DNA of 64,000 nt from Paraglaciecola arctica (GTDB lineage Bacteria; Pseudomonadota; Gammaproteobacteria; Enterobacterales; Alteromonadaceae). The stretch spans positions 1 to 64,000 of the forward strand of contig NZ_JAHKQO010000037.1 in NCBI RefSeq assembly GCF_018861065.1, in the 5' to 3' direction. Shown here in pieces: positions 55,133 to 64,000 of this stretch (positions are counted from its first letter, which is position 1; each line of letters begins with the position of its first letter). Position numbers and translations under genes: made by a program. A model generated the notes under the pieces. That model searched no databases. It saw only the letters and a list, made by a program, of their open reading frames with translations, and had not been told where the DNA came from.

Positions 55133-56470
55133 TTACTCTTTTAAATTCAGTACAAGTCGAGCTTGTTGAATATCGAAATGTTGTTCTGCCTTTATGTACA
55201 TAACTTGTTCATTCGGAACAACTGTTATATCAACCAAGCCTTTTAGCGCCGAAAGCTGCTGTAAAGTCAGATCTGTTATTATTTCATTTGTGTTAAGTGT
55301 ATACCTTTTTAGCCTTTGCGTCCCGTTGATCCCCTTAATCAGAAGTAACCATACAGCACATAAAATACTGGCCAATACAAACACCCACTGAATGCCTAAA
55401 AGTGCGCCAATACTGCCAGATAACACCCCACCAATAAATGCACCAAAAAACTGAAAACTCGCATACACACCCATGGCTGAGCCTTTCTTACCAGCAGGGG
55501 CGATATTTGAAACCATTGCCGGAAAATTTGCTTCTAGATAATTGAAACAAGTGAAAAATAGGCTTACCAATATCATCAAATAAATAATCGAATGTTGGCC
55601 AAAAACAAAGAGTCCAAATATAATCGCCATGCCAGCAACGCTGAATTGCATGACCGCCTGTTTGCTTTTAGCGGCTAGTGCCATAAGTACAACAAGGCCA
55701 ATAACCGAAGCAAATAGCACCACAGAATAGACTTGCCAGTGAGTGGAAAGCGGCCATTTTAAATCAACTAGGAACACCGGAATTTGCACAAATAGTAGTG
55801 TGATCAGCATATGCAGTAATAACACACTAATATTGAGGCGTATCAATTGAGGGTGCCTAAATAGATTTTTAAGGTCTTCGTAAATGGGCAAAGTATCACC
55901 CTTAGGTGCAATGTTTTTTGCATTAGGTACTACAAATAATACTAAGAATACGCACAAAGTTGCCAATACACCTGTTATCAGGAAAATACCGCTCAATCCA
56001 AATTTACTGGCAATAATAGGGCCTAAAAGTAATGCTAAGTAAAACGAAAAACCGATAGAAATACCGATGATGGCCATAACTTTGGGTCGTTGTTTTTCGC
56101 GGCTTAAATCACCGGCTAACGCCATAATCGCACCAGCAATTGCGCCAGCCCCCTGCAGAAAGCGCCCGACAACAACCCAAACTAAACTGTCAGCCGTTGC
56201 TGCCACAAGACTACCAACAGCAAATATGACCAACCCTCCAGCAATCACTGGTTTGCGCCCAATTTTATCGGATAAAACCCCCATGGGAATCTGCAACAAT
56301 GCTTGAGTGAGCCCGTATCCACCTATGGCTAAGCCAACCAAAAACGCGGAATAATCGGGGTATTCTTGGGCGCTAACGGCAATGACGGGCATAACCATAA
56401 ACAGCCCAAGCATGCGTAATACATACACAAAGGCAAGAGAGAAAGCGCTGCGAAGTTCGGTAGAATTCAA
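55133..56470 (-). CDS. MFS transporter with C-terminal YAM domain (YajR-like)
   Basis: Twelve-helix drug/proton antiporter-type exporter, 445 residues. Motif A is GVLSDKIGRKP (about 63-73), with the RFLQGAGAIAGAIMAL helix-4 signature. After the last helix, a soluble 65-residue domain (about 378-445) resembles the YAM domain of YajR. The start is TTG without a clear ribosome site. It is divergent from uvrA and directly upstream of ssb, an order seen in related bacteria. The substrate is unknown. Confidence 0.87.
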   Translation of the reverse strand: MNSTELRSAFSLAFVYVLRMLGLFMVMPVIAVSAQEYPDYSAFLVGLAIGGYGLTQALLQIPMGVLSDKIGRKPVIAGGLVIFAVGSLVAATADSLVWVVVGRFLQGAGAIAGAIMALAGDLSREKQRPKVMAIIGISIGFSFYLALLLGPIIASKFGLSGIFLITGVLATLCVFLVLFVVPNAKNIAPKGDTLPIYEDLKNLFRHPQLIRLNISVLLLHMLITLLFVQIPVFLVDLKWPLSTHWQVYSVVLFASVIGLVVLMALAAKSKQAVMQFSVAGMAIIFGLFVFGQHSIIYLMILVSLFFTCFNYLEANFPAMVSNIAPAGKKGSAMGVYASFQFFGAFIGGVLSGSIGALLGIQWVFVLASILCAVWLLLIKGINGTQRLKRYTLNTNEIITDLTLQQLSALKGLVDITVVPNEQVMYIKAEQHFDIQQARLVLNLKE

Positions 56471-56670
56471 GGTTTAATCTATTATCAAAAAATCAAAAAG
56501 GTGGATGTCAAAATAGCCGACTAGTCTAGCATAGATTCCATTTCGACAAACAATTTAAACAACATTTTTGATTAGCTGTAATGTGCCTTACAAAAGATAA
56601 TCAGAGTTGTCGTAGAGCTAGTTTCAAGAGTATGTAATACTTCTTCTTTTGCATTTGATAAAAGTTAAAA

Positions 56671-59499
56671 ATGGATAGAATTGAAGTACGCGGTGCTCGA
56701 ACCCACAATCTAAAAAACATCAATCTAGATATTCCCAGAGACAAATTAACTGTTATCACAGGTTTGTCCGGTTCGGGTAAATCTTCCTTGGCTTTTGATA
56801 CCTTGTATGCCGAAGGGCAAAGGCGTTATGTCGAGTCTTTATCGGCTTATGCTAGGCAGTTTTTGTCTATGATGGAAAAGCCTGATGTGGATCATATCGA
56901 AGGTTTATCACCCGCTATTTCGATCGAACAAAAATCCACTTCTCATAATCCCCGCTCTACAGTGGGAACCATTACAGAAATTTACGATTATTTGCGTTTG
57001 TTATATGCACGAGTTGGCGAGCCCCGTTGCCCTGATCATCATGTAGCGTTAGATGCACAAACAATTAGTCAAATGGTTGACCGCGTACTCGAGATGCCGG
57101 CTGATATTAAACTGATGTTGCTTGCCCCTGTTATTCAAGGCCGCAAAGGTGAGCATCTTAAAACTTTAGAAAACCTTGCGGCCCAAGGTTTTATTCGGGC
57201 GCGAATTGACGGTAACGTATGTGATTTGTCGGATCCTCCTGATTTAGATTTACATAAAAAACACACCATTGAAGTGGTGGTTGACCGCTTCAAGGTGCGC
57301 GAAGATCTAAAACTTCGTTTGGCAGAGTCATTTGAAACTGCCTTAAACTTGTCTGGGGGCACGGCTACAGTGGCCTTTATGGATGAGCCCGAAAAGGCAG
57401 AGTTGGTGTTTTCTTCTAATTTTGCCTGTCCACATTGTGGTTACAGTATGGCTGAATTGGAGCCTCGTTTATTTTCCTTTAACAACCCAGCCGGAGCTTG
57501 CCAAAGTTGCGACGGATTGGGCACTAGGCAGTTTTTTGATCCCCATCGTATTATTGCCAACGAAGAAATAAGCTTGTCTGGCGGAGCTATTAGAGGCTGG
57601 GATAAACGTAGTTATTATTATTTTCAGATGTTGCAAGCCGTGGCCGACCACTACAAGTTTGACTTGGCTGTGCCATTTTCAGAATTGGATGAAAAAGCCA
57701 AGGATATTGTGTTATACGGGAGCAAAGGCACGTCACTGAAGTTTAAATATATTAATGACCGTGGCGACATTATGGAGCGAAAACATCCATTTGAAGGAAT
57801 TATTCCCAACATGGAGCGACGCTACAAAGAAACTGAGTCTAATGCTGTAAGGGACGAGCTTTCGAAATATCTCAGCCAACAACCTTGTTCTAGTTGTTCT
57901 GGTACTCGTTTGAGATTAGAAGCTAGAAACGTATTTGTAGGCGAAACACCACTCAATATTATTACCGATATGTCCATCGCCGAAGCGTTGGAGTTTTTCG
58001 CTAACCTTACGCTAACCGGCAAACGACTCAAAATTGCAGAAAAAATATTCAAAGAAATTAATGACAGATTGTCCTTTTTAGTCAATGTAGGCCTTAATTA
58101 CCTGTCTCTGTCCCGCAGTGCCGATACATTGTCTGGCGGTGAGGCCCAAAGAATTAGGTTAGCCAGTCAAATAGGAGCTGGCTTAGTTGGCGTGATGTAT
58201 GTACTCGATGAACCTTCAATTGGGTTGCATCAACGGGATAACGAGAGGTTGCTTGATACACTGATTCATTTGCGAGACTTAGGCAACACAGTCATTGTGG
58301 TTGAACACGACGAAGATGCTATCAGAACCGCCGACTTTGTTTTGGATATTGGCCCAGGTGCAGGCGTACACGGTGGTGAAATAGTCGCTCAAGGGACGAT
58401 TGAAGATATTAAAAATAGTGAGCATTCGCTTACTGGTAAATACCTTTCTGGTAGAGAGAAAATTGCAGTCCCTGCTAAACGAACCGAAATCGACCAAGAT
58501 AAGTGGGTGGAGTTGACGGGCGCCACTGGCAATAATCTTCAAGACGTCACTTTTAGAGCGCCTATAGGTTTAATGACCTGTGTTACAGGTGTGTCTGGTT
58601 CAGGCAAATCTACTTTGATAAACGATACCTTTTATCGAATTGCTCATAGAGAATTGAATGGTGCGACTACCGGAGAGCCAGCACCCTATAAAAGTATTTC
58701 TGGTATGGAGTTTATGGACAAGGTCGTGGATATTGACCAAAGCCCTATTGGCAGAACTCCACGATCCAATCCTGCTACTTACGCCGGAATTTTTACACCC
58801 GTACGTGAATTATTTGCCGGCACTCAAGAAGCTAGATCTCGAGGTTATAAACCAGGACGCTTTAGTTTTAATGTCAAAGGAGGGCGTTGTGAAGCCTGTC
58901 AAGGAGATGGGGTAATCAAAGTTGAGATGCACTTTTTACCAGATGTGTATGTGCCTTGTGATATATGCAAAGGCAAACGTTACAATCGAGAAACCTTGGA
59001 AATCCAGTACAAGGGCAAAAATATTCATCAAGTGTTAGATATGACTGTGGAAGAAGCCCGGCCTTTCTTTGATGTTATCCCTGCTATTGCCCGTAAGTTA
59101 CAAACCTTGATGGACGTAGGTTTGTCTTATGTGCGTTTAGGGCAAGCGGCGACTACCTTATCCGGTGGAGAAGCGCAGCGTGTTAAGTTGGCTAAGGAGT
59201 TATCAAAGCGTGATACTGGACAAACATTGTATATCTTAGACGAACCTACCACTGGCTTGCATTTCCACGATATTAAACAGTTGTTGGAAGTGCTACATCG
59301 CTTACGTGATCACGGTAATACTGTTGTTGTAATTGAACATAATTTAGATGTGATAAAAACCGCAGATTGGGTAGTCGATCTTGGACCTGAAGGTGGAGCT
59401 GGTGGCGGTCAAATCGTGGCACAAGGTACTCCAGAAGATATTTGTAATACACAAATCTCACATACCGCGCGGTTCCTTAAACCTTTGCTGCAAAACTAA
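56671..59499 (+). CDS. uvrA: Excinuclease ABC subunit A
   Basis: DNA damage sensor of nucleotide excision repair, 942 residues. Two ABC ATPase modules are present: Walker [10 protein letters not shown] (about 31-39) and GVSGSGKST (about 640), and signatures [12 protein letters not shown] and [12 protein letters not shown]. Zinc modules are seen at CPHC/CQSC (about 253-280) and CEAC/CDIC (about 740-770). No LexA-type CTGT-N8-ACAG box is visible in the 200-base gap upstream, so SOS control is not supported by eye. Confidence 0.98.
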   Translation: MDRIEVRGARTHNLKNINLDIPRDKLTVITGLSGSGKSSLAFDTLYAEGQRRYVESLSAYARQFLSMMEKPDVDHIEGLSPAISIEQKSTSHNPRSTVGTITEIYDYLRLLYARVGEPRCPDHHVALDAQTISQMVDRVLEMPADIKLMLLAPVIQGRKGEHLKTLENLAAQGFIRARIDGNVCDLSDPPDLDLHKKHTIEVVVDRFKVREDLKLRLAESFETALNLSGGTATVAFMDEPEKAELVFSSNFACPHCGYSMAELEPRLFSFNNPAGACQSCDGLGTRQFFDPHRIIANEEISLSGGAIRGWDKRSYYYFQMLQAVADHYKFDLAVPFSELDEKAKDIVLYGSKGTSLKFKYINDRGDIMERKHPFEGIIPNMERRYKETESNAVRDELSKYLSQQPCSSCSGTRLRLEARNVFVGETPLNIITDMSIAEALEFFANLTLTGKRLKIAEKIFKEINDRLSFLVNVGLNYLSLSRSADTLSGGEAQRIRLASQIGAGLVGVMYVLDEPSIGLHQRDNERLLDTLIHLRDLGNTVIVVEHDEDAIRTADFVLDIGPGAGVHGGEIVAQGTIEDIKNSEHSLTGKYLSGREKIAVPAKRTEIDQDKWVELTGATGNNLQDVTFRAPIGLMTCVTGVSGSGKSTLINDTFYRIAHRELNGATTGEPAPYKSISGMEFMDKVVDIDQSPIGRTPRSNPATYAGIFTPVRELFAGTQEARSRGYKPGRFSFNVKGGRCEACQGDGVIKVEMHFLPDVYVPCDICKGKRYNRETLEIQYKGKNIHQVLDMTVEEARPFFDVIPAIARKLQTLMDVGLSYVRLGQAATTLSGGEAQRVKLAKELSKRDTGQTLYILDEPTTGLHFHDIKQLLEVLHRLRDHGNTVVVIEHNLDVIKTADWVVDLGPEGGAGGGQIVAQGTPEDICNTQISHTARFLKPLLQN

Positions 59500-59511
59500 G
59501 GACCAAACAAT

Positions 59512-59910
59512 ATGTTTGTTGAAGAATTTAATGTACGTTTTTATGAGACCGATGCCCTAGCTCATGTGAGTAATACTGCTTTGGTGGGCTGGTTTGAAAG
59601 TGGACGCGATCCTATTTTTAAACTCTTTAATCCTGACCTGGATTTGCAAAACTGGCCACTAATTTTAGCGAGTTATAAAGTGGATTTTTTAGAGCAGATT
59701 TATTACGGTCACAAAGTACAAGTTAGAACTTACATTAGCCGCATTGGTACGAGTTCTTTTGATGTTTATCAAGAGTTATGGCAGAAGCAAATTAAATGTG
59801 CCACTGGTATAACAACATTAGTGCATTTTGATTTTAACACGAAACAGTCAGTCGCGATAAAAGACGAAATAAAAGCCACACTTTTGGCAAATTTTTATGC
59901 ACTCGATTAA
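59512..59910 (+). CDS. Acyl-CoA thioesterase, 4HBT hotdog family
   Basis: Small hotdog-fold protein of 132 residues. The N-terminal FYETDALAHVSNTALVGWFE fits the 4HBT active-site pattern, with the catalytic Asp in TDA and the following H-V-x-N. It lies 12 bases after uvrA and may be co-transcribed with it. The acyl substrate cannot be told from sequence. Confidence 0.87.
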   Translation: MFVEEFNVRFYETDALAHVSNTALVGWFESGRDPIFKLFNPDLDLQNWPLILASYKVDFLEQIYYGHKVQVRTYISRIGTSSFDVYQELWQKQIKCATGITTLVHFDFNTKQSVAIKDEIKATLLANFYALD

Positions 59911-59942
59911 GCCATAAAAACCCGAATGTAGATTTTTATGGC
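59911..59942. terminator. Bidirectional hairpin between the thioesterase and chemoreceptor genes
   Basis: A perfect 10-bp stem (59911-59920 with 59933-59942), with A-run and T-run arms and a 12-base loop, begins at the thioesterase stop and ends six bases before the chemoreceptor stop. The layout suits termination in both directions. Confidence 0.7.
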
Positions 59943-59948
59943 GTAACT

Positions 59949-61568
59949 TTATACTTTAAATTGTTTAGCTATGCCTTCTAAATGTTGTGCTAGTTTAGCT
60001 AGCTCGGAACTTACCGATGCTAATTCTCTGGAACTGCTTGCTGTTTCTTCAGTGCGACTATGAATTTCATCAACACTGCTACTGATGGTTTTGGCTACGT
60101 TCTGCTGCTCGCCTGTAGACTGTGCTATTTGATCGTTCATGTTGGTGATACGACTAATAGTATCCGTAATAACCGATAAACTAGCACCAGCTTTATTTGC
60201 TGTTTCTACACTATTACTCGCCTGTTCTGTTCCTTTTGCCATAACACTTACTGCAGAACGTGCGGCGTTTTGAAGTTGTTCAATGGTTTCTTGAATTTGC
60301 TCAGTCGATTGTTGTGTTCTTGACGCTAAGGTACGTACCTCATCGGCTACTACTGCAAATCCGCGACCTTGCTCGCCAGCTCTAGCGGCTTCAATGGCTG
60401 CGTTAAGTGCTAACAGGTTGGTCTGTTCCGCAATGCCTTTAATGACATCAAGTACCACACCAACTTGGTTAGAATCAGCCTCTAATTTTCTGATAACTTC
60501 AGATGAATCTTCTACGTTGGCCGCCAACACTTGAATACTATGTACAGTGTCATTAACAACGGCTTGTCCATCGCTTGCAGCACTCGATGCATCACTGGCC
60601 GCGTTTGCTGCTTCGGCTGCGCTTTCGGCCACTGCGATCACGCTGTGCCTCATCGCGTCAACCGCATTTTTAGCTTGTCCTGCAGAGCGTTGTTGTACAT
60701 CAATCGTTTTATTGGTGTCGTCTGTTAATTGATTTAAATTTTGTGCTAATTTTGATAAAGGCAATGAGGCATTAACAATGTCTTTAACCACTCCCTGAAG
60801 TTTTTCCATAAACTGATTAAACCAATGTACTAAATCACCAATTTCATCTTTATTTTTTGACTGGATCCTGACAGTCAGATCTCCATCTTCTTGGGCGATA
60901 TCTTTTAGTGAATTGACCACTTGAACAATACTGCCTTTGATGCCATTGACAATTGGAATAGCCGTGGCAAATAACAAAATGATAGTTAATAATGCCATTA
61001 CGCCACCAATGACAATAGTAGAGTGACCATTATCACTGGCTTCTTGTATATCGGTTTGAAACGCCTTAATTCGAGCCTCTTTAAAATTACTTAAGTTTGT
61101 AAAGGCATTGTCGTAGTTGTTATTCATGGTTGTGGATAATTCACCCAATTTTGAATAGTCCGCGGTACCATCTATCATGGATTTAGATACATCGAAAGCC
61201 AAGTTGTAGTAACTATTAAAGGATTGCAAAATGCTATTTATATCGGCACTTAGGTCGGGAGCAATTGACTTAATATTCTGTAGTAAATCTTGAGTTTCTT
61301 TGGCGTGGTTAAGGGCATTCTCTAAGGATTCTTCATCGCCCGTGGTAACGGCACTGCTTAGGGTTTCTTTGACCTTTTCCATTTTAACTAGCGCATTTTT
61401 GGTAACATCTAGAGCTGGATATTGTACTTCAATGACATTTTCTAATAAGTCGACATTTTTTAAAGCTGTGTAAGTAGTTATTCCTAAATATAATAAAAAT
61501 CCTACCGTTCCAATAATTGGAATAAGAAACAATTTTTGTGCAATAGAGAGTTTCGCCAAAAAGTTCAT
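59949..61568 (-). CDS. Methyl-accepting chemotaxis protein
   Basis: Transmembrane chemoreceptor. From ATG 61568 (AGGTG six bases upstream) it has 539 residues. Helix 1 (about 12-33) is followed by a helical periplasmic sensor of about 150 residues, helix 2 (about 186-206), HAMP (about 208-260) and the signalling rod. The tip [20 protein letters not shown] (about 371-390) is intact, followed by [13 protein letters not shown]. No pentapeptide CheR tail is present. It stands alone, with no che genes nearby. The ligand is unknown. Confidence 0.94.
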   Translation of the reverse strand: MNFLAKLSIAQKLFLIPIIGTVGFLLYLGITTYTALKNVDLLENVIEVQYPALDVTKNALVKMEKVKETLSSAVTTGDEESLENALNHAKETQDLLQNIKSIAPDLSADINSILQSFNSYYNLAFDVSKSMIDGTADYSKLGELSTTMNNNYDNAFTNLSNFKEARIKAFQTDIQEASDNGHSTIVIGGVMALLTIILLFATAIPIVNGIKGSIVQVVNSLKDIAQEDGDLTVRIQSKNKDEIGDLVHWFNQFMEKLQGVVKDIVNASLPLSKLAQNLNQLTDDTNKTIDVQQRSAGQAKNAVDAMRHSVIAVAESAAEAANAASDASSAASDGQAVVNDTVHSIQVLAANVEDSSEVIRKLEADSNQVGVVLDVIKGIAEQTNLLALNAAIEAARAGEQGRGFAVVADEVRTLASRTQQSTEQIQETIEQLQNAARSAVSVMAKGTEQASNSVETANKAGASLSVITDTISRITNMNDQIAQSTGEQQNVAKTISSSVDEIHSRTEETASSSRELASVSSELAKLAQHLEGIAKQFKV

Positions 61569-61728
61569 CAAATCACCTTTCATCCATTTTTTTAATGTGT
61601 ACAAGACTCTGCGTATAGAGTTTAACCGTTATCAAATATCAACTTATTCTAAATAACTCTAAAATCAGTATAGACAAAATATGCTTCAACAAAAGTTTCT
61701 TATGATTAGCTTCATTAGCAAAATTTTG

Positions 61729-62202
61729 TTATCCATCATAAGGACTTACGTTAATGCCTACCAGAGAATACCCTACGGTCGCAAGGTCACCTTCCCAGCC
61801 TCGAGTACTTAATGTACCTGTCACCCATACTGCATCGCTTAATTTGTCTATCGGCACGGCCTTAGAAAACTTCACATATACGATTTGGTTTGCTGGTGGT
61901 GGTGGCACATGAATACAGGCCCCGAAATAAGGCACCAACAAAAATTCACTAGTGTTTTTGTTGGTGCCCTCTAAAGGAACAACAAATCCCGGTATTTTTA
62001 CCAATTTGCCATCGAGATTTTCGACTATGGGGGCATCAATCCCCAATTGCATCATGCTGCCGTCATGACCTAAAGGAGTGTCAGGGGCTTGATAATTGGG
62101 TGGTACCATATCTTCCCAATATAATTCTAGAGGCTCATTTGCAAATGTAGTTTGAATAAATAAAGCTAATATTAAGCAAGTAGCATGAACAATTTTAATC
62201 AT
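61729..62202 (-). CDS. DUF3299 periplasmic protein
   Basis: Exported protein of 157 residues with a signal peptide (about 1-21, cut near FAN-EP). The family DUF3299 is recognised from ELYWEDMVPP, KIPGFVVPLE and the ACIHVPPPPANQ stretch. The single Cys in ACIHVPPPP, with its neighbouring His, looks like a possible metal or heme site, but this is inference. The function is unknown. ATG overlaps the MFS stop (ATGA), so the two are co-translated. Confidence 0.85.
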   Translation of the reverse strand: MIKIVHATCLILALFIQTTFANEPLELYWEDMVPPNYQAPDTPLGHDGSMMQLGIDAPIVENLDGKLVKIPGFVVPLEGTNKNTSEFLLVPYFGACIHVPPPPANQIVYVKFSKAVPIDKLSDAVWVTGTLSTRGWEGDLATVGYSLVGINVSPYDG

Positions 62203-63485
62203 GTGTTTTTGTTGGCCTGTATTTGATTTGCTCTAAAAAATGGATTTTTCACTACTTCATTACCTTGACTAGGGGTGTTCGGTATATTCAACGCTAACAA
62301 CAAGGAACAAATGGCAAAACCTGCGCCGATATAGAACACTAAACTGGGTGAACTTAACCATACGATACCTAATAACGCTGGGATCACAACTGCTGCAATG
62401 TGATTGATAGTGAAACTGACACCAGCAGTGGAGGCAAAGTCTTTTTGGTCGGCGATCTTTTGGAAGTAAGTTTTCACAGCGATGGCCATCGCAAAAAATA
62501 GATGATCGATGATATATAAACCGGCAGCAATACGACCATCTGTCACTAACGCATAACTAATAAACACAATAAGTAATCCTAGATATTCAATTGTTAGTGC
62601 GCGGCGCTCTCCAATTTTACTAATCCATTTTCCGATTTTAGGTGCAAAAAGTAGATTGATAACATAGTTGATAATAAACAGTAGGCTAATATCACCAACA
62701 GAATAGCCGAATTTTTCAACCATCATAAAGGATGCAAATACCATAAATATTTGCCTTCTAGCGCCACTGAAAAAGACTAAGGCGTAATATAACCAATAAC
62801 GCCTGCGCAAAAACATATGTTTATGTTGAGCTGTACCATGAGAGAAAGAGTCAAAATTTGCCCACATTAAACAAACAATTATTAGCCCAACTCCCCCAGC
62901 CAACATGTACATAGCGTTATACGAAATATCAAACCATTCCATCAATACCCATATTGACGCGTATGCCAACAAAGAAGCGAAGCTCTTAACCGCTAATTGT
63001 ATACCCATAAAATGCGCCGTTTTGTCTTTGTGTATCCACTGTAATGTTAACGATTGATTGATGGTTTCGAAGTAGTGAAATCCAATCGACATAAGCACAG
63101 TAGTGCAATACAACCCTATTTCAAATGGTAACCACCCGGTGATCGCTACACCAATACACATTGCAGCCAGCGCAACTAACGCTAGGGTTTGTTCTTTTAT
63201 AACTAATAATAAAAAGACAGCAGTAAAAGCTAAAAAACCGGGGACTTCTCGCAAGCTCTGCAATATACCAATTTCCGCACCGCTGAATTGAGCTTTTTCC
63301 ACTACAAAATTGTTGAGTAATGCATTCCATACAGAAAATACCAGCGGCATTACGAAGGCCATCGCGAGCAATAGAAATTGTGGATTTTTGCGAATGTCAG
63401 ATAATTGGGGCAAGGAATTAAAATGCAAAATAATGTGACCTAAAGTTTGCTGAGTTTTAATTGTCGCATAATAAATTTTATCCAC
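62199..63485 (-). CDS. MFS transporter of unknown substrate
   Basis: Membrane transporter of 428 residues with about 12 helices. Weak MFS motifs include GILQSLREVPGF and GKWISKIGERRAL. The start is GTG 63485 without a clear ribosome site; the true start could be a little downstream. Coupled by four-base overlap to the DUF3299 gene. It follows ppa after a terminator. Confidence 0.8.
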   Translation of the reverse strand: MDKIYYATIKTQQTLGHIILHFNSLPQLSDIRKNPQFLLLAMAFVMPLVFSVWNALLNNFVVEKAQFSGAEIGILQSLREVPGFLAFTAVFLLLVIKEQTLALVALAAMCIGVAITGWLPFEIGLYCTTVLMSIGFHYFETINQSLTLQWIHKDKTAHFMGIQLAVKSFASLLAYASIWVLMEWFDISYNAMYMLAGGVGLIIVCLMWANFDSFSHGTAQHKHMFLRRRYWLYYALVFFSGARRQIFMVFASFMMVEKFGYSVGDISLLFIINYVINLLFAPKIGKWISKIGERRALTIEYLGLLIVFISYALVTDGRIAAGLYIIDHLFFAMAIAVKTYFQKIADQKDFASTAGVSFTINHIAAVVIPALLGIVWLSSPSLVFYIGAGFAICSLLLALNIPNTPSQGNEVVKNPFFRANQIQANKNT

Positions 63486-63490
63486 ACAAA

Positions 63491-63517
63491 TAAAAAAGCC
63501 GACTAAAAAATCGGCTC
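63491..63517 (-). terminator. Rho-independent terminator of ppa
   Basis: On the minus strand a 6-bp GC-rich stem (AGCCGA/TCGGCT, 63497-63502 with 63511-63516) with an 8-base loop is followed by a run of six T. It lies 27 bases after the ppa stop. Confidence 0.85.
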
Positions 63518-63543
63518 AGTAACACTTTTATTTCCGGAGAAAA

Positions 63544-64000
63544 TTAGAATGCTGGTTTTTCTTCGGATGCTTCGTACAACTTAACACTGTTGACTAATTC
63601 AGCTTTTGCTGCGGCTGCGTTTTCCCAACCTTCGATTTTTACCCATTTATTTGGCTCTAGGTCTTTGTAATGTTCAAAGAAATGCTGAATTTGGTGTTTA
63701 GTTAACTCTGGAATTTGATCGATATCAGTAACGCCCCGATAAATTGTTGATAACTTATCAGCTGGTACCGCTAGAATTTTTGCATCTATGCCTGATTCGT
63801 CTGTCATCTTTAATACGCCTACTGGACGACAACGAATAACCGAGCCCGCTAATAATGGGAAAGGAGTTAACACTAATACATCAGCTGGATCACCATCTTC
63901 AGACAAAGTATGTGGAACATAACCATAGTTAGTAGGATAGTGCATACAAGTTGCCATAAAGCGGTCAACAAAGATGGCACCTGAATCTTTGTCTACTTCA
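63544..64000 (-). CDS. ppa: Inorganic pyrophosphatase (5' part beyond window)
   Basis: Cytosolic family I pyrophosphatase that drives biosynthetic reactions by removing PPi. The frame is open to the right edge: residues [14 protein letters not shown] precede the internal Met at 63957. So about 151 of ~176 residues are visible. The active-site metal ligands appear in [10 protein letters not shown] (about 65-72 of the full protein) and DESGIDAKI, with YGYVPHT and the Lys/Tyr ([14 protein letters not shown]) near the end. It is followed by a strong terminator. Confidence 0.96.
   Translation of the reverse strand, partial: EVDKDSGAIFVDRFMATCMHYPTNYGYVPHTLSEDGDPADVLVLTPFPLLAGSVIRCRPVGVLKMTDESGIDAKILAVPADKLSTIYRGVTDIDQIPELTKHQIQHFFEHYKDLEPNKWVKIEGWENAAAAKAELVNSVKLYEASEEKPAF

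Noticed and set aside
56471-56670. Possible LexA box between the MFS gene and uvrA
   Set aside because: A CTGT is present, but no ACAG follows at the required eight-base spacing.

Overview
The window looks like a chromosomal segment of a marine gammaproteobacterium of the Alteromonadales (Paraglaciecola/Glaciecola/Alteromonas-like). This is inferred from moderate-to-low GC, the gene order mreB-mreC-mreD-maf-rng-yhdP-nit-tldD, a complete MSHA pilus locus, and a Shewanella-style bpfA/lap adhesin operon. There is no phage, insertion sequence, CRISPR array, rRNA or tRNA that I can support.

Region 1 (1-9.6 kb, + strand) is the 3' end of a large secreted adhesin followed by its whole export and release machinery. 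In order these are a LapB-type ABC exporter, a LapC/HlyD-type adaptor, a TolC-type outer membrane channel, an OmpA-domain lipoprotein, a LapG-type periplasmic cysteine protease and a LapD-type c-di-GMP receptor whose GGDEF and EAL motifs are both degenerate. Known biology of this family: LapD bound to c-di-GMP holds LapG away from the adhesin; when c-di-GMP falls, LapG cuts the adhesin and the cell detaches.

Region 2 (9.7-24.8 kb) is housekeeping. pmbA (tldE) is divergent from yjgA (darP), which overlaps a large Ig-like lipoprotein gene. On the minus strand there is a tight, overlapping cluster of cell-shape and RNA-processing genes: mreB, mreC, mreD, maf, rng, yhdP, a nitrilase-family gene and tldD (TTG start).

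Region 3 (24.9-27.6 kb, + strand) is a degenerate nitric-oxide signalling module. It has a soluble hybrid histidine kinase with an abnormal H-box (His-Ala instead of His-Glu), a CheY-like single-domain response regulator, and a heme NO/oxygen-binding (H-NOX) gene broken by an in-frame stop and a frameshift about 40 bp apart. A convergent secreted coiled-coil/PEGA/formylglycine-enzyme-like protein follows.

Region 4 (29.7-48.3 kb, - strand) is the complete MSHA type IV pilus locus, from mshI (two ORFs) through J, K, L, M, N, E, G, F, B, A, C, D, O, P to the giant LamG protein MshQ. MshE carries the N-terminal MshEN motif that binds c-di-GMP in its homologues. A long perfect palindrome separates the major pilin gene mshA from the minor pilins. 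MshQ contains an internal duplication of a LamG unit.

Region 5 (48.3-64 kb) holds a TonB-dependent receptor, a REC-GGDEF-EAL regulator, a divergent AraC-HDOD fusion protein, ssb, an MFS exporter of YajR type, uvrA, a thioesterase, a chemoreceptor, a DUF3299 protein with an MFS transporter, and the partial 3' part of ppa at the window edge.

The recurring theme is surface attachment governed by c-di-GMP: the adhesin system, MshE, the REC-GGDEF-EAL protein, and an H-NOX module of the kind that controls biofilm in relatives. The best candidates for a second look are the decayed H-NOX/kinase module, the AraC-HDOD fusion, and the adhesin carboxy end that lacks visible RTX repeats.
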